From Dongshaea marina (GTDB lineage Bacteria; Pseudomonadota; Gammaproteobacteria; Enterobacterales; Aeromonadaceae), in the NCBI RefSeq assembly GCF_003072645.1, contig NZ_CP028897.1, positions 1,377,658-1,441,657 on the forward strand: DNA of 64,000 nucleotides, written 5' to 3'. This document shows positions 1-8,922 of the stretch, piece by piece. The notes beneath the pieces were generated by a model. The model saw nothing but the letters and a program-made list of their open reading frames with translations. It was not told the origin of the DNA and ran no database searches. The position numbers and the translations under genes were made by a program. The first letter of the stretch is position 1, and each line of letters starts with the position of its first letter.

Positions 1-477
1 GGTCATCAGTTTTTGCAGGTGTCCCGCCAGTGAGGCCGAGACAAAGTTAATAGCGTTTACTGCGATGTAGTAGCCGTAGGTAAACAGCATCAGGTTGGTT
101 AAAGTGATGGGCCAACCCAGAAACATCAGGGTGAAGGTTGCCGAGTAGAAGGCGATGATGCTGAGGATCAGCGGGGTATAGAGGACCGACTGACTCCAGC
201 CAATCATAAAGCCAAAGGTTTTTCCCCAGGTTTGCTCACCAAAGGATTGGAGGCCCCCGGTATCCTTGGTCATGCTGGCCAGCTCTGAGACCACTATGCC
301 GGCGATGATCGCCAGCAGGGCGCCACCGCTCCAGGCGATGAGGGCATAGCTCTCAGACCCCCCGGTATTGACCAGCACCGGGGTGGCCTTGAAGTAGATA
401 CCTATGCCAACCACGGTACCCACCACCATAGCCAACGCGGTAAACAGGCCAAATTTTGGCTTGAGGGAGTCTTTCAT
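1..477 (-). CDS. APC-family amino acid permease (3' part outside window)
   Basis: The reverse strand is open from the ATG at 477 to the window edge, giving the first 159 residues of an inner-membrane transporter. The N-terminus MKDSLKPKFGLFTALAMVVG is followed by VGIGIYFK, the Gly-rich first helix typical of amino acid/polyamine/organocation permeases. Further hydrophobic segments lie near residues 46-65, 85-105 and 115-145. A GGAGG ribosome binding site precedes the ATG at about 10 nt. The family moves amino acids by exchange or proton symport; the substrate cannot be read from this fragment. Nearest recognisable relatives are the SteT/YcaM-like carriers, but that is inference. Confidence 0.8.
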   Translation of the reverse strand, partial: MKDSLKPKFGLFTALAMVVGTVVGIGIYFKATPVLVNTGGSESYALIAWSGGALLAIIAGIVVSELASMTKDTGGLQSFGEQTWGKTFGFMIGWSQSVLYTPLILSIIAFYSATFTLMFLGWPITLTNLMLFTYGYYIAVNAINFVSASLAGHLQKLMT

Positions 478-681
478 ACGGCTCAATCCTCCGAGTGCAT
501 CTTATATCCATCTGGAAAGAAAAGTGCTCAAGCTTTCCAGATCACCTGACGATTTGGATCGGAGTCAGGTGTCGTGGTGTCTAAAAGAGATGCAGATTAG
601 CAGCTTTAAAAAAGGTTTAAAACTATCGAAAACCCCTATTTTTTGTCTTTTTGATCGTGCATTCCGCAGATTAGCCTGGCT

Positions 682-695
682 GTTAATCGATTAAC
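682..695. promoter_or_regulatory. Perfect 14-bp palindrome GTTAATCGATTAAC
   Basis: A perfect palindrome lies about 200 bp upstream of the permease start and outside any gene. Its size and symmetry suit a dimeric regulator operator, but no regulator is identified. Apart from this site and a GGAGGA further right, I see nothing convincing in 478-773. Confidence 0.3.
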
Positions 696-785
696 GAGCA
701 GGAGGAGTATTATTGAATATTATTTGGTGTTCTGGCTGTTTTTTGAGCAAGAAAATCGGGCTGCTATTTAGAGGGGCTGATCTTA

Positions 786-1631
786 GGTGCTGTCGTCATG
801 AACGGACCAGTTTGAGTACAATACATTCTTTCATCATTAATCTGGAACCGCACAATGAAGAGCCCAGCCCACCGACGCCATGACATATCAGACCGAGTAT
901 GGAGCCTAATCGAACCCCATATATTGGGAAGAAAAGGTGATTGGGGAAAGGCGGGTCGAGATAACCGACTCTTTATCAATGCTGTTTTTTGGATTTTAAG
1001 GACAGGCTCACCTTGGAGAGACCTTCCTCCCGATTATGGCGACTGGAAAAATACCCATCGACGCTTCAGTCGCTGGCGTGATAAGGGAGTTTGGGCTCGC
1101 CTCCAGGAACGTTTAATCCATGAGCCTGATTTTGAGTGGCTGATGATCGACGCCAGCCATATCAAAGTCCACCCAGATGCCAGCGGTGCTCAGGGAGGTA
1201 ATCAGGATATGGGGATAACAAAAGGGGGCTAAACAGTAAAATCCACTTGGCTGTAGACTCTCATGGCATGCCTGTTAAGTGCTTTGTTACCTCAGGTACA
1301 ACGGCAGACTGTTCTCAGGCCTTGGCTCTGATTGATAGTGTCGATGCTGAGTATTTACTGGCTGACAGAGGCTACGATACCAATGCCTTGGTCTCCCAAG
1401 CCGAGTTTCTGGGAATGAAAGTGGTTATTCCATCGAGGAGAAACCGGAAGGTGCTACGGGAGCATGATAAAGGTCTCTATAGAGTTAGGTATTTGGTAGA
1501 AAATGCTTTTCTTCATCTGAAGAGGTGGCGAGGAATCGCGACACGATATGCAAAAAATACCGCTTCATTTGAAGCGGCGGTTCAAATACGTTGTGTAGCA
1601 CTATGGGCTGCCATCTTATGACGACAGCCCC
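786..1631 (+). mobile_element. IS5-family (IS427-like group) insertion sequence
   Basis: The ends are near-identical inverted repeats: GGTGCTGTCGTCAT on the left and, read inward from the right, GGGGCTGTCGTCAT. TA at 784-785 and at 1632-1633 is the expected two-base target duplication of this group. The element is 846 bp and encodes one DDE transposase spread over two reading frames. It inserted in the loop of a pre-existing hairpin. Both ends look intact, so it could be mobile if the two frames are joined during translation. Confidence 0.85.
855..1621 (+). CDS. IS5-family transposase, two frames joined at a G5 run
   Basis: The first frame (855-1232, 125 aa) carries the N-terminal DUF4096-like region (RVWSLIEPHILGRKGDWGKA, GSPWRDLPPDYGDW) and the first catalytic Asp in MIDASHIKVH. 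The second frame (opening near 1226, ATG-like start at 1247) carries ADRGYD with the second Asp and the Glu in YLVENAFLHLKRW. The frames meet at AAAGGGGGC (1221-1229). Slipping back one base there gives TKGGLNSKIHLAVDSHGMP, the family's usual sequence. The IS427 group is known to include members with programmed -1 frameshifting. A single missing G from sequencing error would give the same picture and cannot be excluded. Confidence 0.85.
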
Positions 1632-1673
1632 TAGAGAGATCAGCCCTTGCCCGCTGCTATGTCCGGAGGTGCT

Positions 1674-3968
1674 TTAGAAGATCCGTTGATTGTCCTGTTG
1701 CTTACGGATCACCACGGCGATTGATTTAGAGGTGGGGGTTCCGGTTTCATCTCCAACCGACTCCAGAGGCACCAGAGGATTGGTTTCAGGGTAGTAGGCT
1801 GCCAGGTTCCCTTCGGGGATATCGTAACTGACCAGCTTAAAGCCGCCGACCTTACGCTCGATGCCATCGGGCCACAGGGCCTCAATCTCCACCAGTTCGC
1901 CTTCGCTCAGGCCGCGTTTTTGCAGATCCTCAGGGCTGATGAACAGTACCATCCGCTGACCGTAGACCCCACGGTAGCGATCATCCATGCCATAAATGGT
2001 GGTGTTGTATTGATCATGTGAGCGCAGGGTTTGCAGGGTGGCCACCGGCTCATCAGAGTGTAGTTGCGGCACTATGGCATCCGGCAGGGAGGAGGCACAG
2101 AACTCTGCTTTTTGACTGGGGGTTGCGAAACAGTAATCGGCTGCTGCATTGCCCAGATAAAAGCCTCCCGGAATATCTAGCTTTTGGCCGAAGCTTTCAA
2201 ATCCCGGGATGGTTCTGGCAATCAGCTCGCGGATCTTGTTGTAATCGGCGGCCAGAGCCAGCCAATCGATGGGGGTGTCCCCCATGCTGGCATGAGCGAT
2301 CCCAGCAATGATGGCGGTCTCGGATCTCTGGAGCTCTGAGTGGGGCTCGTTGACCCCCTCGGAGGCGTGCACCATGCTAAAGGAGTCTTCAACTGTGATA
2401 AATTGTGGCCTGGTGGCCTGGCGATCGACCTGGGTGCGCCCCAGGGTCGGCAGGATGAGGGCCTCTTTTCCAATTTCAAGGTGACTACGATTGAGCTTGG
2501 TACTGATCTGTACTGTGAGCTCACAGTTGCGAAGAGCCCGGGCGGTGCGCTCGGTATCCGGGGTGGCGGCAGCAAAGTTGCCACCCAGTGCGATAAACAC
2601 TTTGGCTTGCCCCTTTGACATGGCGTGAATCGCCTCGACCGTGTTGTGGCCAGGCTTGCGGGGCATGGGGATCCCAAGTTTAGACTCAAGGTTTGTCAGC
2701 CACTGTTCGCTGGGGCGCTCATTGATCCCCATGGTGCGATTGCCCTGGACATTAGAGTGCCCGCGTACCGGACAGAGTCCGGCACCGGGACGTCCCAGGT
2801 TGGCTCGCAGCAATTGCAGGTTGACGATTTCACGAACCGAGGCGACCGAGTGCTTGTGCTGGGTGATCCCCATCGCCCAGGTGCAGATCACCGCCTCCGA
2901 CTGCCAGTAGATCTCTGCGGCCTCTGCGAGCTGCTCGCGGCTCAATCCTGACTGCTGCTCAATCTGCTCCCAGCTGGTGGCATCGACCACCCTGAGATAG
3001 TCTTCAACTCCCTGGGTGTGTTGGTTGAGAAAAGCATCGTTGAGCAGGGGGAAAGCGCCCTCGGCGCGGGCTTTGCGGTCAGCTGCCAGCAGGTGCTTGA
3101 CCATGCCACGAATCGCCGCCATGTCTCCCCCTAAGTTCGGGCAGTAATAGGCCGAGCTGATTCTGGATGTCTTAGGGGTGAGCATCTCCAGCGGACTTTG
3201 GGGGTTGGAAAAGCGCTCCAGTCCCCGCTCGCGCAGGGTATTAAAGCTGACGATGCGGGTGCCTTTACGCGAGGCGCTACGCAGACTGTGCAGCATTCGG
3301 GGGTGATTGGTCCCCGGGTTCTGGCCGAATACGAAGATCGCATCGGCTTTTTCAAAGTCCTCGAGGCGAACGGTTCCTTTGCCGACTCCCAGGCTTTGTC
3401 CCAGACCAACGCCACTTGCTTCATGGCACATGTTGGAGCAGTCTGGAAAATTATTGGTTCCGAGCACCCGGCCAAACAGCTGATAGATGTAAGAGGCTTC
3501 GTTGCTGGCTCGACCCGAGGTGTAGAGCTCAAGCTGGTTAATATCATCCAGCCCCTGGATTTTGTCGGCGATGAGAGCAAAGGCATCTTCCCAGCTGACA
3601 GGCTCATAGTGATCGGTTTTGGGGTTATAGCGCATCGGCTCGGTCAGGCGACCCTGATATTCCAGGTAGTAGTCGCTCTGCTTTCTCAGAGCGGTGATAC
3701 TGTGCTGGGCAAAGAACTCCCGATCAACTGTCCTGGAGGTCGCCTCCCAGGTGACCGCCTTGGCCCCATTTTCACAAAAACCAAAGGGATGACCTATCTG
3801 ATCGCCCCAGGCGCAACCCGGGCAATCAAACCCCTTTACCTGGTTGACCTTGAGCAGGTTACGAATGTTTGAGGCGGTTTTTTTACTCTGTAGAACAGAC
3901 TTGGTGGTCGCTTTGAGTGAGCCCCAGCCGCCAGCGGCGCCCTTGTATGGTTTGATCTTATCATTCAT
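1674..3968 (-). CDS. ydeP: FdhF/YdeP-family molybdopterin oxidoreductase
   Basis: A 764-aa cytoplasmic molybdoenzyme closely resembling E. coli YdeP along its whole length. The N-terminus (YKGAAGGWGSLKATTKSVL, FDCPGCAWGD) matches the family, with CPGC in place of the usual iron-sulfur Cys spacing of formate dehydrogenases. Other family blocks are YTSGRASNEASYIYQLFGR, NFPDCSNMCHEASGVGL, GQNPGTNHPRML and the C-terminal cofactor-binding RSHDQYNTTIYGMDDRYRGV. YdeP is linked to acid resistance in E. coli, but the reaction is unknown. The ATG at 3968 has CAGGAG upstream. An FdhD-type sulfurtransferase is not seen nearby. Its likely terminator is interrupted by the IS5-family element. Confidence 0.9.
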   Translation of the reverse strand: MNDKIKPYKGAAGGWGSLKATTKSVLQSKKTASNIRNLLKVNQVKGFDCPGCAWGDQIGHPFGFCENGAKAVTWEATSRTVDREFFAQHSITALRKQSDYYLEYQGRLTEPMRYNPKTDHYEPVSWEDAFALIADKIQGLDDINQLELYTSGRASNEASYIYQLFGRVLGTNNFPDCSNMCHEASGVGLGQSLGVGKGTVRLEDFEKADAIFVFGQNPGTNHPRMLHSLRSASRKGTRIVSFNTLRERGLERFSNPQSPLEMLTPKTSRISSAYYCPNLGGDMAAIRGMVKHLLAADRKARAEGAFPLLNDAFLNQHTQGVEDYLRVVDATSWEQIEQQSGLSREQLAEAAEIYWQSEAVICTWAMGITQHKHSVASVREIVNLQLLRANLGRPGAGLCPVRGHSNVQGNRTMGINERPSEQWLTNLESKLGIPMPRKPGHNTVEAIHAMSKGQAKVFIALGGNFAAATPDTERTARALRNCELTVQISTKLNRSHLEIGKEALILPTLGRTQVDRQATRPQFITVEDSFSMVHASEGVNEPHSELQRSETAIIAGIAHASMGDTPIDWLALAADYNKIRELIARTIPGFESFGQKLDIPGGFYLGNAAADYCFATPSQKAEFCASSLPDAIVPQLHSDEPVATLQTLRSHDQYNTTIYGMDDRYRGVYGQRMVLFISPEDLQKRGLSEGELVEIEALWPDGIERKVGGFKLVSYDIPEGNLAAYYPETNPLVPLESVGDETGTPTSKSIAVVIRKQQDNQRIF

Positions 3969-4178
3969 GAGGATACTCCTGGACAGAGCTTCACTGCTCT
4001 GCCTGCAAAAGGGATAACTTTATATTCGGGGAATGGAAGTCAGGCTGGTTAGCCTGCGTGGAGATAGTACGCAACCCCAATAGCTATTGGTGGGTATCTT
4101 ACTGATCCTCGCAGCTTACTACCAGAGAGATTGTGGGTATTGGGAAACCTATGACTTCTTTTGAAAGGTATCACTCAC

Positions 4179-4781
4179 TTACAACAGGTTGCTTCCGATC
4201 CGGATCCGGGCATAGGTAGTACACAGGCACAATAGGCCAAACACACCGGCCAGATAGGGGAAATAAGCTGGCCACAGGCAAAAAGCGATAAAAAACAAAA
4301 TGGTTTCGGTTCCCTCGGTCAGGCCTCCTAAATAAAACAGGGATTTACTGGTGTTTGGCTGTGGGATACCGCGACGCTCGGCCATGATCGCAAAGGCCAG
4401 GAAGCTTGACGCTGTGCCCATGAAGCAGAAGATCAAAAAAGCGGCCGCCAGGGCGTTGTGGGCAGGATTGGCCAGGGCAAAGCCAAACACCACCCCGGCA
4501 TAGAAGATAAAATCAAGCACTATATCCAGGAATCCACCCCGATCGCTCTTTTGCTGTGATCTGCGGGCCCAGGCCCCATCCAGCCCATCAATGATCCGGT
4601 TAAGCACAATACAACCCAGCGCAGGCAGGTAGAGCTTAAACCCAAGTAGCGGGATGGTCAGCATCCCGATGATAAACCCGCTCAGAGTCAGTTGATTGGG
4701 GGTGATGCGGGTGTAGGACAAAGGTTTGGTTAAAAGCAGCAGTGGATAGTGGATTAAACGGCTGCTGTAGCGATCGAGCAT
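4179..4781 (-). CDS. CDP-alcohol phosphatidyltransferase family membrane protein
   Basis: A 200-aa integral membrane protein. It contains the complete family signature DGx2ARx8Gx3Dx3D: DG at the start of DGAWARRSQQ, then KSDRG, GFLD and IVLD (about residues 68-90). These Asp residues bind the metal and the CDP-alcohol. Several hydrophobic helices surround the motif. Such enzymes transfer a phosphatidyl or phospho-alcohol group to an acceptor alcohol in phospholipid synthesis; the acceptor here is unknown and the protein is not clearly PgsA or PssA. It lies 65 bp downstream of the fused reductase on the same strand, so the two may be co-transcribed across the hairpin at 4805-4834. Confidence 0.82.
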   Translation of the reverse strand: MLDRYSSRLIHYPLLLLTKPLSYTRITPNQLTLSGFIIGMLTIPLLGFKLYLPALGCIVLNRIIDGLDGAWARRSQQKSDRGGFLDIVLDFIFYAGVVFGFALANPAHNALAAAFLIFCFMGTASSFLAFAIMAERRGIPQPNTSKSLFYLGGLTEGTETILFFIAFCLWPAYFPYLAGVFGLLCLCTTYARIRIGSNLL

Positions 4782-4804
4782 GGTTTTCCCTGAGTTGATG
4801 AATG

Positions 4805-4834
4805 ATTTACGCCCTGTAATAGCAGGGCGTAAAT
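4805..4834 (-). terminator. Perfect 12-bp hairpin between reductase and phosphatidyltransferase
   Basis: ATTTACGCCCTG and CAGGGCGTAAAT are perfectly complementary around the loop TAATAG. There is no T-tract on the minus-strand exit side, so it may attenuate or process the transcript rather than terminate it fully. Confidence 0.5.
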
Positions 4835-4846
4835 TGTCACTTGATG

Positions 4847-7020
4847 TTACTCGGACTGCAAGTCAGAGGCAGCTTTTTTCTGTGAGCCATTACGCATCCA
4901 GTGGTGATAACGCTCAAGTAGTCTAAGGATCCACCCGGGTTTATGGGCCTGTTTCCATTGCCCCGCCGCATATTTATTGGCCTCCATCAGGGTTGGGTAG
5001 GCATGAATTGTCCCCAGGATCTTATTCAGCCCCAGCTTATAGCGCATCGCCAGCACAAATTCTGCCAGCAACTCACCGGCGTGATTCCCTACTATAGTGA
5101 CTCCCAGGATCCGATCCTTGCCGGGAACGGTCAGAACTCGTACAAATCCTTGAGTCCCACCATCACAGATGGCTCTGTCCAGATCATCAAGATCATACTG
5201 AGTCAGTTCGTAGGCAATGCCCTGCTGTTTTGCCTCTTTTTCATTGAGTCCGACCCGGGCGACCTCGGGGCTGGTATAGGTGACCGCCGGGATCACCCGG
5301 TAGTCGGCCCTGAAGGACTTGATTGCTCCAAACAGGGCATTGACCGTGGCATACCAGGCCTGATGCGCCGCAAAGTGGGTAAATTGCATGGGGCCTGCGA
5401 CATCACCTACTGCAAAGATATTGGGATAGCAGGTCTGGAGCTTGTGGTTGACCTCTATGGTGCCCTGGGCTGTTGTCTCTATCCCAAGCTCCTTAAGGCC
5501 AAAGCCAATGGTGTTGGCGCGTCGCCCCAGCGCCAGCAGCACCTTATCGAATTCCAGAGTTTTGCGGGAGTCATCAGACTCAAGTTCGGCCTGGAAGTTC
5601 TCTCCTGCAACTGCAAAGCGAACCGCTTTGTGATGGGTCAGAACTTCAACACCCTCGTGCTTGAGTTGCTGCTCCAGCAGGGCCGCAACATCGGCCTCTT
5701 CCCGGGGCAGGAGCTGAGGTGCCAGCTCCACCAGAGTAACCTTTACTCCGAGGCGGGCAAAGCTTTGGGCAAGCTCGCAGCCGATGGGCCCCCACCCAGA
5801 ACCAGCAAGTGATTCGGCGGGGTACGTAACTCCCAGATGGTATCCGAGGTGAGGTAGTCAACCTCATCCAGCCCGGGGATCGGCGGAACCAGGGGCTTGG
5901 CACCGGTGGCGATAATGATGTTACGGCTGGTAATGCGTTTGCCATTGACCTCGACCTCCCAGGGAGTGCGGATCACCGCTTCTCCCTGCAGACATTCAAC
6001 CCCCAGTGACTGGTAGCGCTCGACGGAGTCGTGAGGGGCAATTTTTGCAATCACCTGTTGGACTCGCTCCATGACCGCGGCAAAGTCGATGCCAGGCTCG
6101 GTGCTGTGCACTCCATAGGAGGCGGCTTGCCTTATCTCCTCGACAACCCGAGCCGAGCGGATGAGAGCCTTGGAGGGGACGCAGCCGTAGTTGAGGCAAT
6201 CGCCACCCATCTTCTCTTTTTCGACCAGGGTGACTCTGGCATTAACGGCCGCCGCGATATAACTACTGACCAGTCCTCCGGCGCCGGCACCAATCACCAG
6301 CAAATTATTGTCAAATTGTGTTGGCTTACTGAACCGGCCGTAGCGCTTTTTCATCTGAATGTGGCGAATGGCAAAGCGAGCCAGGTAGGGAAAAATTCCG
6401 AGAAGTACCAGTGAGCCAATAAGTGGCGCAGAAAACAGATCGGAAGTGGACTGGATTGAGGCGAGCTGGGTTCCGGCATTGACATAGACAAAGGTTCCGG
6501 CGAGCATGCCCAGCTGACTGACCCAGTAGAAGGTTCGAAGCCGCAGGGCGGTCAGGGCCATCACGATATTGATCACAAAGAAGGGGAACAGTGGGATCAA
6601 TCTCAGGGTAAAGAGATAGAAGGCTCCATCCTTGCGGATCCCCTGGTTGAAGCTCTGTAGTGAGCTGCCCCAGCGCGTCTCGATGAGATCGCGAAACAGA
6701 AAGCGAGCGATGATAAAGGCCAGTGACGCGCCTATGGTACTGGCAAATGAAGCCAGCAGCAGTCCGTAACCTAAGCCAAACAGGGCTCCCGCCAGCAGGG
6801 TCAGCACAGCGGCTCCCGGCAGGGAGAAGGCGGTGATCAGTACATAGGTGATGAAAAAGATCACGCTGGCTTGTAGAAAATTAGCCTGAATACTTTCATT
6901 GAGCTCCTGCTGATGGTGCTGGATAAATTCCAGGGTAAAGTAGTGATCCAGCCCCAGGGCAAAGAAGCCCAGGATCAGGATGGCGATCACCAGAAGTATC
7001 AGCCACTGGCTTTTTTTCAT
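4847..7020 (-). pseudogene. TVP38/TMEM64-pyridine nucleotide-disulfide oxidoreductase fusion, one frameshift
   Basis: One gene of about 724 codons. Residues 1-230 form a VTT/DedA-like membrane domain (TVP38/TMEM64) with several helices and the FSLPGAAVLTLLAGALFG block. The rest is a mercuric reductase/lipoamide dehydrogenase-like FAD enzyme: GAGAGGLVSSYIAAA (FAD), the redox pair in GGDCLNYGCVPSKAL, GGGPIGCELAQSF (NAD, after correction) and TVGDVAGPMQFTH-type FAD segment. The ATG at 7020 has AAGGAGGG upstream; an earlier in-frame codon lacks this. The frame breaks at GGGGGCCC (minus strand, about 5786-5793), where one added base restores the Rossmann motif. The reaction is unknown; quinone or thiol redox at the membrane is a guess. 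Confidence 0.82.
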
Positions 7021-7194
7021 AGGCTCCCTCCTTGGGATTGATACCAAATGGCACCATAATCGGCATATTTCTGATGATATCCGAGTTGAGATGTAATGAA
7101 TACGTAAAAAAAATAACCTTTTTATATCGATTGTCCCTGGTGGGACAAAATTGCTTACTATGTGTAATAAAGAGTTGAGAATTTGGGAGTGGAT

Positions 7195-8922
7195 GTGAGA
7201 AGAGCTGCGTTGCGTTTGCCAGGACGTATCGTTTTACTGATGGGGTTGCTATGGGGAGTGTCAAGCTATGCTCATGCAACCGATCTGGAGCTCCAGGTCA
7301 GGGGAGTTAAGGGAGCCCTGGCCGAAAATGTGACAGCATATCTCTCATCTCTGGAGCCTGTCGAGCTGGCTCGATGGGCTGGCTTACAACCTCAGCTTGA
7401 GAAAAAATCCCGTCAGGCGATGGAGGCTCTGGGCTATTTTCATGCGAAAATCGACCTCAGTCATACGGATCGGCAGTATTTTGTGACGGTTGCAAAGGGA
7501 GCGCCGGTACGGGTTTCTAAAGTACAGATCACCCTTGAGGGAGAGGCGAAACAGGATAGTGCCTTTGAAAAGTATCTTGCCAATTTGCCGGTGAAGGTGG
7601 GCGATATCCTCGATCAGGGGAAATACCGGACGATAAAGAACAAGCTGGTTGCGCTTGCCTCAAATCGTGGTTATCCGGATGCACAGTTCAGCAAGGCGCA
7701 GCTTATCGTTAATCCGCAATCCAACCAGGCACAGCTGCTCCTGACTTTTGATTCCGGGGTGCGCTATCAGTTTGGTGAAATCCGGCTGGACTCACCCTAT
7801 GACAAACTCCCCTTCATGCAGCAGCTCATCACCATCCGTAGTGGTGAGCCCTATCTTGCCTCTAAGTTGTCGAACCTTGGAGCTGAGCTCTCCCGTACCC
7901 AATATTTCCAGCGTACCGAAGTGGTGCCTTTATGGGGGAAGGCCAAGGGCAGGAGAGTGCCGATCCAGATCCACCTTACTCCGAAATCAGCCAATACTGT
8001 CGCCGTGGGGGCGGGGTATTCGACCGATGAAGGGCCCAGAATGAAGCTTGAATGGAAAAAGCCCTGGGTAAACGATTATGGGCACAGCTTCAGTAGTGCC
8101 ATGTCTGTCTCTGCGCCAAAGCAGAAACTGAGCTTCGATTATCAGATCCCGGATGGTAATCCTCTCAATCGCTTCTATAGCTTGCAATCTGGCTATCAAC
8201 ACCTGGATCAGAATGACACCTTCAGCTCCAAGTTTACCGTCGCGGTCAATCATCAGAACCGTCAGGAGCGGGGATGGAGCCGAAATCTTTTTGTCCGCTT
8301 GGATCGGGAGATCTATACCCAGGGTGAGGATACTGGTGATTCACTGCTGGTGATCCCCGGAGTGACCTACAGTCGTACCCGATTGCGGGGAGGGATGGAT
8401 CCCTACTGGGGGGACCGCATGCGCCTGACGGTGGAGGCTGCGCCTCCCGGATGGGGAGCCAATGTGTGGTTGACCAAGGTCTATGGAGAAACCAAGTGGC
8501 TACGCCGGCTGGGAGAGAAAAACTATTTCATTACCCGGCTGGAGCAGGGGGCGATTTTTGTGGACGATCCCTCCGAAGTTCCGGCCTCAATGCGCTTTTT
8601 CGCCGGGGGGGATCAGAGCGTTCGTGGATTTAGCTATAACAGTATCTCTCCCACCGACTCGACGGGACAACTCAGCGGTGCCCGTTATCTGACAACGGCC
8701 AGCCTGGAGTATCAGTATCAGTTTGCCCCCAAGTGGCGGGTGGCGCTATTTGCGGATACCGGAACCGCAACCAACGACTATGAAGAGCCTTTTAAGGTAG
8801 GGGTTGGGCCGGGATTGCGCTGGATGACGCCTGTAGGGCCGATTAGTATCGACCTGGCGTTTGGGGTGAGTGAGACAGAGGTACCGGTGCGGATCCACTT
8901 TTCGATGGGGCCAGAGCTATGA
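7195..8922 (+). CDS. tamA: Translocation and assembly module outer-membrane protein TamA
   Basis: About 575 aa, Omp85 superfamily. A signal peptide (RIVLLMGLLWGVSSYAHA) is followed by three POTRA domains (to about residue 265) and a 16-strand barrel domain. The barrel has the family RGF motif in SVRGFSYNSISP and ends with HFSMGPEL. Length matches E. coli TamA (577 aa). With TamB it promotes insertion of outer-membrane proteins and/or lipid transport to the outer membrane. I chose GTG at 7195, which has GGGAG five bases upstream; TTG at 7183 is also possible. The stop overlaps the tamB ATG (ATGA), indicating translational coupling. A G7 run near 8605 is in frame. Confidence 0.93.
   Translation: MRRAALRLPGRIVLLMGLLWGVSSYAHATDLELQVRGVKGALAENVTAYLSSLEPVELARWAGLQPQLEKKSRQAMEALGYFHAKIDLSHTDRQYFVTVAKGAPVRVSKVQITLEGEAKQDSAFEKYLANLPVKVGDILDQGKYRTIKNKLVALASNRGYPDAQFSKAQLIVNPQSNQAQLLLTFDSGVRYQFGEIRLDSPYDKLPFMQQLITIRSGEPYLASKLSNLGAELSRTQYFQRTEVVPLWGKAKGRRVPIQIHLTPKSANTVAVGAGYSTDEGPRMKLEWKKPWVNDYGHSFSSAMSVSAPKQKLSFDYQIPDGNPLNRFYSLQSGYQHLDQNDTFSSKFTVAVNHQNRQERGWSRNLFVRLDREIYTQGEDTGDSLLVIPGVTYSRTRLRGGMDPYWGDRMRLTVEAAPPGWGANVWLTKVYGETKWLRRLGEKNYFITRLEQGAIFVDDPSEVPASMRFFAGGDQSVRGFSYNSISPTDSTGQLSGARYLTTASLEYQYQFAPKWRVALFADTGTATNDYEEPFKVGVGPGLRWMTPVGPISIDLAFGVSETEVPVRIHFSMGPEL

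Larger units (their letters stand above)
774..1646. other. Hairpin split by IS insertion (arms 774-783 and 1637-1646)
   Basis: The left arm GGGCTGATCT (774-783) and the right arm AGATCAGCCC (1637-1646) are perfectly complementary. Removing the IS and one TA copy restores a 10-bp stem with the five-base loop TAGAG. The hairpin lies 28 bp beyond the stop of the YdeP-like gene, so it was probably that gene's transcription terminator before the insertion; this role is inferred. Confidence 0.6.

Noticed and set aside
2222-2689. 155-codon frame overlapping the YdeP-like gene on the same strand
   Set aside because: It lies wholly within the intact 764-aa gene in another frame and has shadow-like composition.
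4943-5812. 289-codon plus-strand frame opposite the reductase
   Set aside because: It is antisense to a clear flavoprotein with conserved redox and nucleotide motifs; no family match is apparent.
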